The notes under the pieces are model-generated. The model saw nothing but the letters and a program-made list of their open reading frames with translations, had not been told where the DNA came from and did no database searches. Positions 17,296-26,505 of a stretch of 64,000 nucleotides of DNA are shown piece by piece. This stretch comes from Sphingobium aromaticiconvertens (lineage in GTDB: Bacteria > Pseudomonadota > Alphaproteobacteria > Sphingomonadales > Sphingomonadaceae), in assembly GCF_037154075.1 (NCBI RefSeq), contig NZ_JBANRJ010000001.1:4397501-4461500 (forward strand), read 5' to 3'. Within the stretch, counting starts at the first letter, position 1; the number at the start of each line of letters is the position of its first letter. The position numbers were made by a program, and so were the translations under genes.

Positions 17296-18030
17296 TCACG
17301 TCAGCGCCAGCTCCGCCCAGATCGGCAGATGGTCCGACGCCCGGCGCGCCGCCGCACTTTCATGGACACCGCATTCGACCACATGCAACCGCGCGCAATG
17401 CATAATCCGGTCGAGCCGCGCGACCGGCCGCCGCGCATGGAAACTGCGCCCGCATGGCGCAAAGCTGTAGTGGCGGGCGAAATCGGCGAGGCAGCCGCGA
17501 TCGGCGCTCCATTCGTTAAGGTCGCCCATCAACACCGTGGGCATCGCAGCGCCCTGTGCCGCGCTATGGATGACCGCGGCCGCCTGCCGCCGCCGCCACA
17601 GGCCCGACAGGTCCAGATGCATGCCGAAGGCGCGCAGGGCTATGCCGTTCAGGCTGACCTCCGCCACCGTCGCACCGCGTGGTTCCAGGCAGGGCAGGTG
17701 CAGCACATCGAAAAAATTGACCTCTGCCTCTTTCCGCACCAGAATCGCATTGCCGTGCCAGCCCATGCTGTCGGTCTGCACATTCAGCGGCACCGGCTTA
17801 TAGGCGCTGTGACTTTCCAGCAGGCGGGGCGGGATAGCTGCTGTCCGCACCCCGAACCGTCGGTCGGCCTCCTGAAGCGCAACAAGATCAGCATCGATTT
17901 CGTTCAACACCTCCAGCACCCGCTCCGGGCTGCGGCGGCGATCGGTCCCGATGGCCTTGCGGATATTGTAGCTGGCGACGCGCAATGTCTTCATAAACAG
18001 CCAATGCCCCAAGCCGCGCGGGGTTTCCAT
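17296..18030 (-). CDS. Endonuclease/exonuclease/phosphatase family protein
   Basis: 244 residues from the ATG at 18030, which has GGGAG close before it; an ATG at 17994 (MKTLRVASYN) also fits the family start. The EEP fold is shown by VASYNIRK, LQEADRR (metal-binding Glu), MGDLNEW (catalytic Asp-Asn) and the final ASDHLPIWAE (Asp-His). All key residues are present. The family includes phospholipases, sphingomyelinases and phosphodiesterases of lipids as well as nucleases, so the substrate is open. It is divergent from radA, and the LexA box at 18054-18068 lies in between. Confidence 0.85.
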   Translation of the reverse strand: METPRGLGHWLFMKTLRVASYNIRKAIGTDRRRSPERVLEVLNEIDADLVALQEADRRFGVRTAAIPPRLLESHSAYKPVPLNVQTDSMGWHGNAILVRKEAEVNFFDVLHLPCLEPRGATVAEVSLNGIALRAFGMHLDLSGLWRRRQAAAVIHSAAQGAAMPTVLMGDLNEWSADRGCLADFARHYSFAPCGRSFHARRPVARLDRIMHCARLHVVECGVHESAAARRASDHLPIWAELALT

Positions 18031-18044
18031 AACTCCCGTGAAGT

Positions 18045-18074
18045 TTGACTGGCGTTCCACATATGTTCTGATAT
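18045..18074 (+). promoter_or_regulatory. radA promoter with LexA (SOS) box
   Basis: TTGACT (18045-18050) as -35 and TGATAT (18069-18074) as -10, spacing 18. Between them lies GTTC-CACATAT-GTTC (18054-18068), an exact match to the alphaproteobacterial LexA motif GTTC-N7-GTTC. LexA bound here would block RNA polymerase. Transcription would start near 18081, only a few bases before the ATG at 18085, giving a nearly leaderless message. Confidence 0.75.
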
Positions 18075-18084
18075 GCATGGGCCC

Positions 18085-19452
18085 ATGGCAAAGGCAAAGC
18101 GGAAATATGTCTGTCAGCAGTGCGGGACGATCGCGACCCGCTGGCAGGGCCAGTGCGAGGATTGCGGCGAGTGGAACAGCCTTCTCGAAGAAGCGCCCGA
18201 AACCGTCTTTTCGGCCAAGCATGACCTTCAGACCGGCGGGCGGGCCTTGCAACTGGTCGGCCTTGATGCCGACATCCCGCTACCCCCGCGCGCCAGCACC
18301 GGCATTGCGGAGTTTGACCGCGCGCTGGGCGGCGGGCTGGTTCCCGGTTCGGCGACACTGATCGGCGGCGACCCGGGCATTGGAAAATCCACCTTGCTGC
18401 TTCAGGCCGCCGCGCGAATCGCGGCGCGTGGACCGGGGGTCATCTATATCAGTGGCGAGGAAGCGGCCGATCAGGTGCGACTGCGCGCCCGTCGACTGGG
18501 CCTTGGCGAATCACCCGTGCAATTGGCCAGCGCGACGTCCGTGCGCGACATATTGACGACGCTGGGCGACGGCCCACCCCCGGCGCTGCTGGTCATCGAT
18601 TCGATCCAGACGGTGCATAGTGACCAGATAGAGGGCGCGCCCGGCACTGTCAGTCAGGTGCGCGCGTCGGCACAGGAACTGATCCGTTATGCCAAACTGC
18701 GCGGCACCGCGCTCGTACTGGTCGGCCATGTGACCAAGGACGGCAGCATCGCCGGGCCGCGCGTCCTCGAACATATGGTCGATACGGTTCTGAGTTTCGA
18801 GGGAGAGCGCAGCCATCAATATCGCATCCTGCGCGCGATCAAGAACCGCTTCGGCGGCACGGACGAGATCGGCGTTTTTGCGATGGTGGCCGAAGGGCTG
18901 GAGGAAGTGTCAAACCCCTCCGCCCTGTTCCTGACCCATCGCGACGAGAGCGTGACGGGCGCGACCGTCTTCCCCGCGCTGGAGGGGACAAGGCCGGTAT
19001 TGATCGAGATTCAGGCGCTGACCGTCCGCCTCGCCAGCGGCGCGACCCCCCGCCGGGCAGTGGTCGGCTGGGACAGCGGACGGCTATCGATGATCCTCGC
19101 CGTGCTGGAATCGCGCTGCGGCCTCAGCTTTTCGACCTGTGAGGTCTATCTCAACATCGCGGGTGGCTATCGCGTGTCCGATCCGGCGGCAGACCTTGCC
19201 GTGGCGGCAGCGCTGATCTCGGCCCTGTCGGAACGCCCCGTCCCCGCCGATGTCGTGCTGTTCGGCGAAGTCGCGCTGTCGGGTGAGATTCGCCCCGTCG
19301 CCCATGCACCATTACGGTTGCGGGAAGCAGCGAAACTGGGGTTTGATCGAGCCTTTGTTCCCGGCAGCATCGCCGATGGCGTCCCCGGAATAGCGATCAG
19401 CGGCTTTCGCACCCTTGCCCAACTGGTTGACCAGATGCTCGGTCGCGGATAG
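18085..19452 (+). CDS. radA: DNA repair protein RadA
   Basis: 455 residues. Zinc finger Cys10-x2-Cys13 ... Cys24-x2-Cys27, a RecA-like ATPase core with Walker A GGDPGIGKST (94-103), the RadA-specific KNRFG motif (253-257), and a C-terminal Lon-like domain. It is a branch-migration helicase in recombinational repair. Start: the frame is open to an ATG at 18073, but that lies before the predicted transcription start and the family begins MAKAKRKYVC, so 18085 is used. A LexA box in the promoter points to SOS control. cvpA follows 13 bp on. Confidence 0.96.
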   Translation: MAKAKRKYVCQQCGTIATRWQGQCEDCGEWNSLLEEAPETVFSAKHDLQTGGRALQLVGLDADIPLPPRASTGIAEFDRALGGGLVPGSATLIGGDPGIGKSTLLLQAAARIAARGPGVIYISGEEAADQVRLRARRLGLGESPVQLASATSVRDILTTLGDGPPPALLVIDSIQTVHSDQIEGAPGTVSQVRASAQELIRYAKLRGTALVLVGHVTKDGSIAGPRVLEHMVDTVLSFEGERSHQYRILRAIKNRFGGTDEIGVFAMVAEGLEEVSNPSALFLTHRDESVTGATVFPALEGTRPVLIEIQALTVRLASGATPRRAVVGWDSGRLSMILAVLESRCGLSFSTCEVYLNIAGGYRVSDPAADLAVAAALISALSERPVPADVVLFGEVALSGEIRPVAHAPLRLREAAKLGFDRAFVPGSIADGVPGIAISGFRTLAQLVDQMLGRG

Positions 19453-19465
19453 CGGCTGAAGGCCT

Positions 19466-19963
19466 ATGACCGCCATCGACATCCTCGTCCTGCTGCTGAT
19501 CGGCGGCTGCGCTCTGTTCGGGCTACTGCGCGGCTTCGTAACCGAAACGCTATCGCTGATCGCCTGGGTATCGGGCATCTTCGCCGTGCGGCTGTTCCAT
19601 GCGTCGGTCGCAGAATTGCTCACACCCTTCATCGGCACGGAAAGCGGCGCAGGCATCCTGTCCTTCATACTGGTGTTCGGTGTCACCTTCACCGCGGGCA
19701 AGCTGATCGCGCGATCCATCGGCGCGCGCACGCGTCAGTCTGTGCTGGGGCCGGTCGACCGGGTGCTGGGCGGGGGTTTCGGCGCGGTCAAGGGACTGAT
19801 CGGCGCGACCTTGGCCTTCCTCGCCTTCTCCCTTGTCTACGATACATTCTACGGCAGCGGCGCACGGCGGCCCGACTGGCTGAGCGATTCGCGCACTTAT
19901 CCCCTGCTCAACGCAAGTGGGCTGGCGATCAGCGGTTTCCTGGAAGATCAGCGCAACCGCTAG
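19466..19963 (+). CDS. cvpA: CvpA family membrane protein
   Basis: 165 residues with four predicted membrane helices (about 4-24, 26-48, 62-84, 103-125). FLRGFV-like LLRGFVTETLSLIAW near the start and the GPVDRVLGGGFGAVKG segment are the family marks. CvpA is linked to envelope homeostasis and, in E. coli, sits before purF; here purF does not follow, as the convergent permease gene ends 12 bp away. It follows radA by 13 bp, so it is probably in the same SOS-responsive transcript. Confidence 0.9.
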   Translation: MTAIDILVLLLIGGCALFGLLRGFVTETLSLIAWVSGIFAVRLFHASVAELLTPFIGTESGAGILSFILVFGVTFTAGKLIARSIGARTRQSVLGPVDRVLGGGFGAVKGLIGATLAFLAFSLVYDTFYGSGARRPDWLSDSRTYPLLNASGLAISGFLEDQRNR

Positions 19964-19975
19964 CCCCCAAAAAAA

Positions 19976-21241
19976 TCAGCGTTCACGCCGCGCCCACCAG
20001 TAGAGCGGGAACCCCAGCACCATCAGCACCAGGCTGAGGCCGCTCGCCTGCCACCCTGCCCCCCACAACGTCCAGAGCGCATATACCGTACCGATCATGG
20101 CTGCCGGCAATGCGACCCGAAAGCGCAGGCTGGCCAGCGAGCACCCCAGATACAACCACAGCGTCGCCGACGTGGACAGCAGCGCCATCGCCGTGAACAA
20201 CGCCACCAACCCCTGCAGGCTGTTGGCGACCAGCAACAGCGTCGCGGCAAGGCTGGACACCAGAATCGCGCGCACCGGAGTCCCCCGCGCATCGGTCGCC
20301 GCCAGCCAGCACGGCAGTTCTCCCGCACGGGCCATCGCGAGCGGCACCTCACCCTGAAGCAACGTCCAGCCATTGAGTGCGCCAAGGCAGCTGATCGCTG
20401 CGAACAGCGCCACCAACCGCGCGGGACCGGGCGACCAATAATGGCCGACAAAGGCAGCAAAGGGCGATCCCGACTGCGCCTCCGCAGCGGGCAGGGTCAG
20501 CGCGATCCCGGAACAGACGAGGATATAGAAGGCACCCGTCAGGCCCGTCCCGATCAGCGTGGCGCGCGGAATGGTACGCGTGGGATCGGCCACCTTGTCC
20601 GCCGCCGCACTCGCCGATTCAAAGCCAAGCAGCGCCCATAAGGTCAGCGCCGCGCTCACTGTGATCCCGTTCGCGCTGAACCCGGTGGCCGGAAAAGGCA
20701 CAACATCGGCCGTCCCACTCACCAGCGTCACCAGTAGCAGGATTACCACGACGCCCAACGGCAGCAACTTGACCAGCGTCGTCGCCAGTTGCGTAGCACC
20801 AGCGACCCGCGCACCTAGCAAATTCACGCCGGTTGCCGTCCAGATCGCTCCAGTTGCAGCCAGCGCCGCCAGCAAAGGCTCCCGCGCCAGAACCGGCAGC
20901 AGATCGCTCAGATTGGCCACCGCCGCAACGGCGATCGTCACATTGGCGGTAATGATCGACACCCAATAAATCCAGCCGTTCGCAAACCCAGCCATGGGGC
21001 CAAAGGCGCGCGCAATCATCTGCGATGGCCCTTTCACATCGGGCAGGTGAACGGTCAGCCGGGCAATGACAAAGGCCAGCGCCATCGCGCCGCCGATCGT
21101 GACGAACCAGCCCGGCACCGCGTCCCAGCCATAGGGCGCGAGCGAGGCGGGCAACAGGAACACCCCCGACCCGATCATATTGCCCATGACCAGCGCGATG
21201 CAGGCAGCCAGCCCCAGCGGTCGCGCGGCACCGCGGCTCAT
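19976..21241 (-). CDS. APC superfamily amino acid permease
   Basis: 421 residues from the ATG at 21241; a GTG at 21280 would add 13 residues, and neither start has a clear ribosome site. Twelve hydrophobic helices. The first, LAACIALVMGNMIGSGVFLLP, carries the GxGIF-type substrate motif of APC carriers (here GSGVF), and WALLGFESASAAADKVADPTRTIPRA is the helix 6-7 family signature. It likely imports or exchanges an amino acid; YjeH-type exporters are also similar. It ends 12 bp from cvpA, convergent. Confidence 0.88.
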   Translation of the reverse strand: MSRGAARPLGLAACIALVMGNMIGSGVFLLPASLAPYGWDAVPGWFVTIGGAMALAFVIARLTVHLPDVKGPSQMIARAFGPMAGFANGWIYWVSIITANVTIAVAAVANLSDLLPVLAREPLLAALAATGAIWTATGVNLLGARVAGATQLATTLVKLLPLGVVVILLLVTLVSGTADVVPFPATGFSANGITVSAALTLWALLGFESASAAADKVADPTRTIPRATLIGTGLTGAFYILVCSGIALTLPAAEAQSGSPFAAFVGHYWSPGPARLVALFAAISCLGALNGWTLLQGEVPLAMARAGELPCWLAATDARGTPVRAILVSSLAATLLLVANSLQGLVALFTAMALLSTSATLWLYLGCSLASLRFRVALPAAMIGTVYALWTLWGAGWQASGLSLVLMVLGFPLYWWARRER

Positions 21242-21311
21242 CGTGGGAATATAGGCAATGGAGTAAGCGCCATATCCCACGCTAGACTGCCCATGGACGG
21301 CTGGCCAGCCG

Positions 21312-22070
21312 CTACCGACGCGCTATTTCGCCGCGCATCCGCTCCAGCAAAGCTGCAAACCCCGGCTCACCCAGCGACCAGGCCTGCGCGGCGGTTTCAT
21401 GGGCAAAGGCATCCGCATGGCTACTACGCGCAGCATGATGTAGCGTCGCCTTCGTCCGCAACAGCAGGTCGCGCGACGTTTCCAGCATGGGGGCAGCCAG
21501 CGCCATCGCATCCTCCAGCAGCTTATCCGGCGCGCTCAACTGCTGCACAAGCCCAGCGTTCAGCGCAGCGTCGCCGCGCAACCCCTGCCCGCCCAACAAC
21601 ATCTGGCTCGCCCTGGCCCAGCCGACCGCGCGCAACAGCATCCAGCTATGGCCACCGCCCGGATGCAAACCGATCTTCAGGAACCGCGTGTCGAACAGCG
21701 CGGTCGGCGTCGCAATCCGCATGTCGCAGGCCAGCGCCAGGTTCATGCCCGCCCCGACTGCCGCGCCATTGACCGCCGCGATCGTCGGCAATGGGCAATC
21801 CGCAACCGTCATGAAGGCGCGATAGACCGCATGCACCGCCGCATCGTCACCCGATGCCGCCGCTTCAAGATCATCGAGCCGCGCACCCGCGCAAAAGGCA
21901 GCCCCCGCCCCGGTGACGATCAGCGCCTTCACGCCGGGGTCCGCACCCGCTGCCAGCACAGCTTGCGTCAGCGCATTGCTGAGGTCGGCCGACAGGATAT
22001 TGCGATGATCGGGATCATTGAGGGTGAGGATGAGCAGGCCGTCATGGCGCTCGGACAGGAGCAAGGTCAT
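21312..22070 (-). CDS. Enoyl-CoA hydratase/isomerase family protein
   Basis: 252 residues from the ATG at 22070 (MTLLLSERHDG). The crotonase oxyanion segments are present: GAGAAFCAGARLDDL and AAVNGAAVGAGMNLALACD. However, the two Glu residues of true enoyl-CoA hydratases seem absent: the segment before the HPGGG turn reads RFLKIG, and the second Glu position, in ARASQML, is Gln. It may therefore be an isomerase, a CoA lyase or hydrolase of the fold rather than a hydratase. It stands alone between the permease and rpmE. Confidence 0.85.
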   Translation of the reverse strand: MTLLLSERHDGLLILTLNDPDHRNILSADLSNALTQAVLAAGADPGVKALIVTGAGAAFCAGARLDDLEAAASGDDAAVHAVYRAFMTVADCPLPTIAAVNGAAVGAGMNLALACDMRIATPTALFDTRFLKIGLHPGGGHSWMLLRAVGWARASQMLLGGQGLRGDAALNAGLVQQLSAPDKLLEDAMALAAPMLETSRDLLLRTKATLHHAARSSHADAFAHETAAQAWSLGEPGFAALLERMRGEIARR

Positions 22071-22161
22071 GGGGCAGCACCTTAGAGCATTTTCCACGGT
22101 TGCCGAGTCGGCAGCAGGGTTCGTTCGACCGGACATCGCTCCAGCGACACGCTCATAAAAG

Positions 22162-22188
22162 AAAAGGGCGCCCGCTGGACGCCCTTTT
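22162..22188 (-). terminator. Terminator after rpmE
   Basis: AAAAGGGCG (22162-22170) pairs with CGCCCTTTT (22180-22188) around a 9-base loop, giving T-rich ends on both strands. It lies 25 bp beyond the rpmE stop. Confidence 0.85.
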
Positions 22189-22212
22189 CTCTACCGTACC
22201 GGTGAAGGCCGA

Positions 22213-22437
22213 TTATTTCTTCAGCGACAGGCCGCCGAAACGCTTGTTGAAGCGCGCAACCTGACCGCCCTGATCCAGCTGACGCTGGCCGCCAATCCAT
22301 GCCGGATGCGACTTGGGGTCGATGTCGAGCGCCATCGTGTCACCTTCCTTGCCCCAGGTCGAACGGGTCTGGAACGTCGTACCATCGGTCATCTGGATGG
22401 TGATCATGTGATAGTCGGGGTGAATATTGGCCTTCAT
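22213..22437 (-). CDS. rpmE: 50S ribosomal protein L31
   Basis: 74 residues, normal length. [35 protein letters not shown] and RFNKRFG are the L31 blocks. There is no Cys, so this is the zinc-free form common in alphaproteobacteria. AAGG precedes the ATG at 22437; the frame is open upstream but carries no protein-like sequence. The gene has its own terminator and is separated from fabZ by a strong hairpin. Confidence 0.96.
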   Translation of the reverse strand: MKANIHPDYHMITIQMTDGTTFQTRSTWGKEGDTMALDIDPKSHPAWIGGQRQLDQGGQVARFNKRFGGLSLKK

Positions 22438-22557
22438 ATACCTTGCTCCGTTCAAGGCCGGTTTCCGACCGGCCGGGGATGCGTGAAAATCTCGCGAAGG
22501 CGCGCGGTTACAGCGTTTAGCCGCCAAAGGCAAGACTGACGAAAGATTGGATGAACC

Positions 22558-22595
22558 AAGGGGGGCGGCGCACCATTTCGCGCGCCGCCCCCCTT
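22558..22595 (-). terminator. GC-rich hairpin after fabZ
   Basis: Perfect 14-bp stem, AAGGGGGGCGGCGC (22558-22571) with its complement at 22582-22595, around a 10-base loop, 18 bp after the fabZ stop. The T run is poor, so it may terminate only in part and allow some read-through to rpmE. Confidence 0.6.
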
Positions 22596-22613
22596 GCAAA
22601 GCCTATAGACAGA

Positions 22614-23105
22614 TCAGTCCTTGGGCGGTTCGGCGATCATGGCGACGAAATTGGCTTCCGCCGCCAACTTGCCGTTCACCAATGCCTTGCCCGCGAACTT
22701 GCAGACCATGCCCCTGATCTGGAGCAGATCGACATGCAGGTCCAGCAGGCAGCCAGGTTCCACGGGATTGCGGAACTTCGCCCCGTCAATGCTCATGAAA
22801 TAGACCAGCTTGCCCGAATCGCGCAGACCCAACGTTTCGACCGTCAGCACGCCGGCAGCCTGCGCCATCGCTTCGATGATCAGCACACCCGGCATGATTG
22901 GGCGGGTCGGAAAATGGCCCTGAAAGAAGGACTCATTGATCGACACCGCCTTGACCGCATGGATCGTGCTACCCGGAACGACCGATTCGACACGGTCGAC
23001 CAGCAGCATCGGGTAACGATGCGGCAGAGACGCCATGACTCCCCGGATATCCAGGGAGACACGCGCGTCCTGCGCCGCGCCAGCTTCTTGCGTCAGATCC
23101 ATCAT
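22614..23105 (-). CDS. fabZ: 3-hydroxyacyl-ACP dehydratase FabZ
   Basis: 163 residues. The hot-dog fold enzyme that dehydrates 3-hydroxyacyl-ACP in fatty acid synthesis. [11 protein letters not shown] and [21 protein letters not shown] carry catalytic His64 and Glu78. It follows skp by 8 bp at the end of the bamA block. In most Gram-negative bacteria lpxD lies between skp and fabZ and lpxA comes next; both are missing here. Confidence 0.95.
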   Translation of the reverse strand: MMDLTQEAGAAQDARVSLDIRGVMASLPHRYPMLLVDRVESVVPGSTIHAVKAVSINESFFQGHFPTRPIMPGVLIIEAMAQAAGVLTVETLGLRDSGKLVYFMSIDGAKFRNPVEPGCLLDLHVDLLQIRGMVCKFAGKALVNGKLAAEANFVAMIAEPPKD

Positions 23106-23113
23106 CGTGCCGA

Positions 23114-23773
23114 TCAGCGCGACTGCGGCTGCTGCGCTGACCGAGGCGCTGCAGGCGCGGCACCGGCCGCAGCCTGACCCTGACGACCCGGCTGCCAGCC
23201 AGCGGGCGGGGTGATGCCAACGCTGGGCACCAGCGTGTTCAGTTCAGTGACAACCGCCTGAGTAATGTCGACGGTCGGCTGATAGGAAACGGTGGCCTCG
23301 GGCGAGAGGACCAGATCGACCTTGGTCTTGGTCATCACGGCCTTGAGCGCGTCGGAGAGCTTTGCGGTGATCTGCTCTTCGACATAGGCGTTGGCGAGGC
23401 CGATGGGCTGCCCCATGCGCTGCAATTCAGCCTGCGCCGTCTGCTGCTGCTGCTGGAACTGCTGATATTGGGTTTCAATCGCCGGGGTGGGCTTGTTGCC
23501 AGCGGCCGTCAGCGCGGCCTGCAGCGCGTCACCCTTGCTCTTCAGGTCAGCGTCGATCGCGGTCTTGCGCGCATTGAACGCATCGATCTGCGGCTTGTAG
23601 GTGGTCTGCATCTGGGTACGCGCCGCGGTATAGGCGGCGCTGGTGCCGACGGCGCGTTGCAGGTCGGCGACGGCGATGCCGGTCTTCGACTGGGCGGCGG
23701 CGGGCGCGGTGGTCAGAGCGATAGCGGTCATGGGCGCCAGGCCAAGGGCCAGAGCCTTCATATATATTTTCAT
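23114..23773 (-). CDS. skp: Periplasmic chaperone Skp (OmpH family)
   Basis: 219 residues. Signal peptide 1-28 (ending PAAAQ), then the Skp core with the N-terminal [10 protein letters not shown] strand and a long coiled-coil arm region (about 50-135) that includes a Gln-rich run ([15 protein letters not shown]). A Pro/Ala/Gln-rich tail follows the core and is longer than in E. coli. It holds unfolded outer-membrane proteins in the periplasm for delivery to BamA. The ATG overlaps the bamA stop by one base. Confidence 0.9.
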   Translation of the reverse strand: MKIYMKALALGLAPMTAIALTTAPAAAQSKTGIAVADLQRAVGTSAAYTAARTQMQTTYKPQIDAFNARKTAIDADLKSKGDALQAALTAAGNKPTPAIETQYQQFQQQQQTAQAELQRMGQPIGLANAYVEEQITAKLSDALKAVMTKTKVDLVLSPEATVSYQPTVDITQAVVTELNTLVPSVGITPPAGWQPGRQGQAAAGAAPAAPRSAQQPQSR

Positions 23774-26421
23774 CAGAATTGAGTCCCTACGTTGAAAGTG
23801 ATGAGTTTGGCGTCGTCCCCTGGTTCTTTCAGCAGGGCCTTGGCAATGTCGATACGGAACGGGCCGAAGGGCGAATTCCAGTTAACACCAAAGCCCACGG
23901 AAACACGCGGCTTGAGCGTGTCACCCTGATAGACTTCCTCGAAGCCAGTGCCTTCGAGATAATTGTCGTTGCTGATGCCGGTCGGACAGGCACCGGGCGC
24001 AGTCGCGCGCACGGTGCCGGTGCCGGCGGCATCGGTGCAATAGCCCGCGAAGGTGCCAGTACCATTGACGAGGCCCGGATTCTTCAGCCCTGCGACCGCC
24101 CCTGCATCAACATAGATGGATGGACGCAACCCCATCTCGCGCGCGCCGGAACCCAACGGGATCTCCAGTTCAGCACGCGCCATATAATAGATTTTACCGC
24201 CCAAGGCATCGTCGGCGATATTGTTATTGTTATTGCTATCGCGGACATATTCGCCCGTCGTCGCATCCTTCGTCAGATAGAAGCGCTTCACACGCGGACC
24301 AATACCGCGAATGTCGAAGCCGCGCATCTGCGGTTCGCCCAGGAAGAAACGGTCGGTCAGGCGCACGGTGTCAACCGCATTGCCCGCCGAGTCGAACCGA
24401 TCCTTCTCCAGACTATGAATATAACCGCCCTCGCCGGTGAGCGAGAAGACGAAACCGCCGCCCAGTGCGAAATATTTGCCGCCGTTGATGCGCGTGCGGA
24501 TATATTTCACGCTGCCGCCAAGACCAGCGAAATCCTGGCTGAGCACGAGATTGTAGCCACGTGTCGGCCGGATACGGTTGTCGCGGTTATCGAAGATCAG
24601 CGAGTAACCGAGGGACGAGGTCGTGCGCTTGCCGATGGCGTCGCACAGGTAACGACCAGCAAGGATCGGGTCGCACTCGCCATCGGTGTAATAGGTAGAT
24701 TCGTCCAGCGTCACATCGTCAAAGTTGAGCGTGTAGCGCAGCGCCAGCGACATATATTCCGTGATCGGGACGCCCGCACGAAGCTGGGCGCCCGTGGTCG
24801 TCTGCTCATAGGTCGTGTCGCGATCATTATTGTTCAGATAACGGAAGCTGTTCAGGTCACGACGATAGATATCGCCACCCAACGCAATATTCTTGTCCAT
24901 GAAATAAGGCTCGGTGAACCCTACCTCCACGGACTTGGAATAGGCCGAATAGTTGACCGAGGTGCGGAGTTCCTGGCCCTTGCCGCGGAAGTTGCGCTGC
25001 GTGATCGAGGCCGAGACGATGAAGCGTTCCAGCGACGAGAAACCGGCCGAAAGCGACAATTCGCCGGTCGACTTTTCCTGGACATTGGTTTCCAGCACGA
25101 TGCGATCAGGCGCGGAACCCGGCTTCTGCTCGATATCCAGCTTTTCCTGGAAGAAACCGAGTGAATTGATCCGGTCCTTCGACCGCTTGACCAGGAAGCT
25201 GTTGAACGCATCGCCCTCATTCAGGCGGAATTCGCGGCGAACAACCTTATCCTGCGTCAGCGTGTTGCCGTTGATATCGACGCGCTCGACATAGACGCGC
25301 GGGGCGTTGGCGATCTTGAAATTGATCCCCATCGTCAGGTCTTCTTTCGACCTGTTAAAGTCTGGCGACACGTCGGCAAAGGCATAGCCGAACAGGCCCG
25401 CCGTCTCGCTCAGCGTATCAACCGTGTCCTCGACCTGCTTGGCGTTGTACCAGTCACCCTTCTTCATCGGCAGCATCTTGGTCAGGCCATCGCCCGACAG
25501 ATCGCGAATGTCGGATTCGACCTTCACGTCGCCGAATTTGTAGCGATCGCCTTCCTCCACCACATAAGTGATGATGAAGTCCTGCTTGTCAGGGGTCAGT
25601 TCCGCGACTGCCGAGATTACGCGGAAATCGGCATAGCCCTCGGTCAGATAATATTGCCGCAGCTTCTGCTGATCATAGGCCAGGCGATCGGGGTCGTAGC
25701 TGGTGCCCGAGGAGAAGAGGCGAAACCAGCGCGACTGCTTCGTCACCATCTGGCTGCGAAGATTGCCGTCGCTGAACTTATCATTGCCGATGATGTTGAT
25801 CTGGCGGACCTTGGACTTCGGCCCTTCCGAAATCTCGAAAACGATATCGACGCGGTTCTGGTCCAGTTGCACCATCTTTGGTTCGACCGAGGCGGCGAAA
25901 CGGCCCTGACGGCGATAGAGTTCGATGATGCGCGCAACGTCGGCGCGGACCTTCGAGCGTGTATAGATCTGCCGCGGAGCCAGCTTGATCTCCGGCCGAA
26001 TCTTGTCTTCCTTCAGGCGCTTGTTGCCCTCCAGAACAATGCGGTTGATGACCGGGTTTTCCTTGATCTCAATCGTCAGTGCGCCCGCATCGTTACGGAT
26101 TTGCACGTCCGCGAACAGTTCGGTCTCGAACAGGTCGCGCAGCGCCTGATCCAGCGATTCCTGCGTGAAGGGCTGACCAATCCGCAATTTGGTGTAGGAC
26201 ATCACCGTGTCCGGCTCCAGCCGCTGCTGGCCCGTCACGGCGATCGACCGGATCGTACCGGCCGGGGCGACCGTGGCGGCGGGCGGCGTCGCCGGGGCCG
26301 CTTGCGTGGGCGCCGGGACCGGAGGGGTCTGGGCATGAGCGGGCGCGCAGACCAGCCCGGCTATAACCGTGCTGGCCAATAGGCCTGCGACAACCGGACG
26401 CTGCCGCATGCTGATCTTCAT
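23773..26421 (-). CDS. bamA: Outer membrane protein assembly factor BamA
   Basis: 882 residues from the ATG at 26421. Signal peptide ends near APAHAQ; a Pro/Ala/Thr-rich lead follows, then five POTRA domains (about 55-440) and the Omp85 barrel. GEPQMRGFDIRGIGPR is the conserved L6 [V/M]RGF motif that contacts the barrel interior, and the C-terminus ends in FNVGTQF with the terminal Phe of barrel proteins. It inserts beta-barrel proteins into the outer membrane. The frame also opens at 26454, but that N-terminus lacks a signal sequence. Confidence 0.96.
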   Translation of the reverse strand: MKISMRQRPVVAGLLASTVIAGLVCAPAHAQTPPVPAPTQAAPATPPAATVAPAGTIRSIAVTGQQRLEPDTVMSYTKLRIGQPFTQESLDQALRDLFETELFADVQIRNDAGALTIEIKENPVINRIVLEGNKRLKEDKIRPEIKLAPRQIYTRSKVRADVARIIELYRRQGRFAASVEPKMVQLDQNRVDIVFEISEGPKSKVRQINIIGNDKFSDGNLRSQMVTKQSRWFRLFSSGTSYDPDRLAYDQQKLRQYYLTEGYADFRVISAVAELTPDKQDFIITYVVEEGDRYKFGDVKVESDIRDLSGDGLTKMLPMKKGDWYNAKQVEDTVDTLSETAGLFGYAFADVSPDFNRSKEDLTMGINFKIANAPRVYVERVDINGNTLTQDKVVRREFRLNEGDAFNSFLVKRSKDRINSLGFFQEKLDIEQKPGSAPDRIVLETNVQEKSTGELSLSAGFSSLERFIVSASITQRNFRGKGQELRTSVNYSAYSKSVEVGFTEPYFMDKNIALGGDIYRRDLNSFRYLNNNDRDTTYEQTTTGAQLRAGVPITEYMSLALRYTLNFDDVTLDESTYYTDGECDPILAGRYLCDAIGKRTTSSLGYSLIFDNRDNRIRPTRGYNLVLSQDFAGLGGSVKYIRTRINGGKYFALGGGFVFSLTGEGGYIHSLEKDRFDSAGNAVDTVRLTDRFFLGEPQMRGFDIRGIGPRVKRFYLTKDATTGEYVRDSNNNNNIADDALGGKIYYMARAELEIPLGSGAREMGLRPSIYVDAGAVAGLKNPGLVNGTGTFAGYCTDAAGTGTVRATAPGACPTGISNDNYLEGTGFEEVYQGDTLKPRVSVGFGVNWNSPFGPFRIDIAKALLKEPGDDAKLITFNVGTQF

Positions 26422-26505
26422 CGCTGTCACCCGCTCACCCTCAAAAAAAATCATAGTCTGTGGGCAAAGACGCCACCAAATCGCGCCTTCCCTGCCCCAT
26501 GCCGC

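Noticed and set aside
22084..22145. TAGAGCATTTTCC near the end of the crotonase gene as a further repeat copy
   Set aside because: Only the first ~10 bases resemble the repeat; no paired arm found.
23400..23470. CAG-type repeat in skp as an unstable repeat tract
   Set aside because: It codes the Gln-rich coiled coil of Skp and the codons are only partly repeated.
23779..25164. 461-codon ORF opposite bamA
   Set aside because: It mirrors the bamA barrel codons, has no domain or ribosome site.
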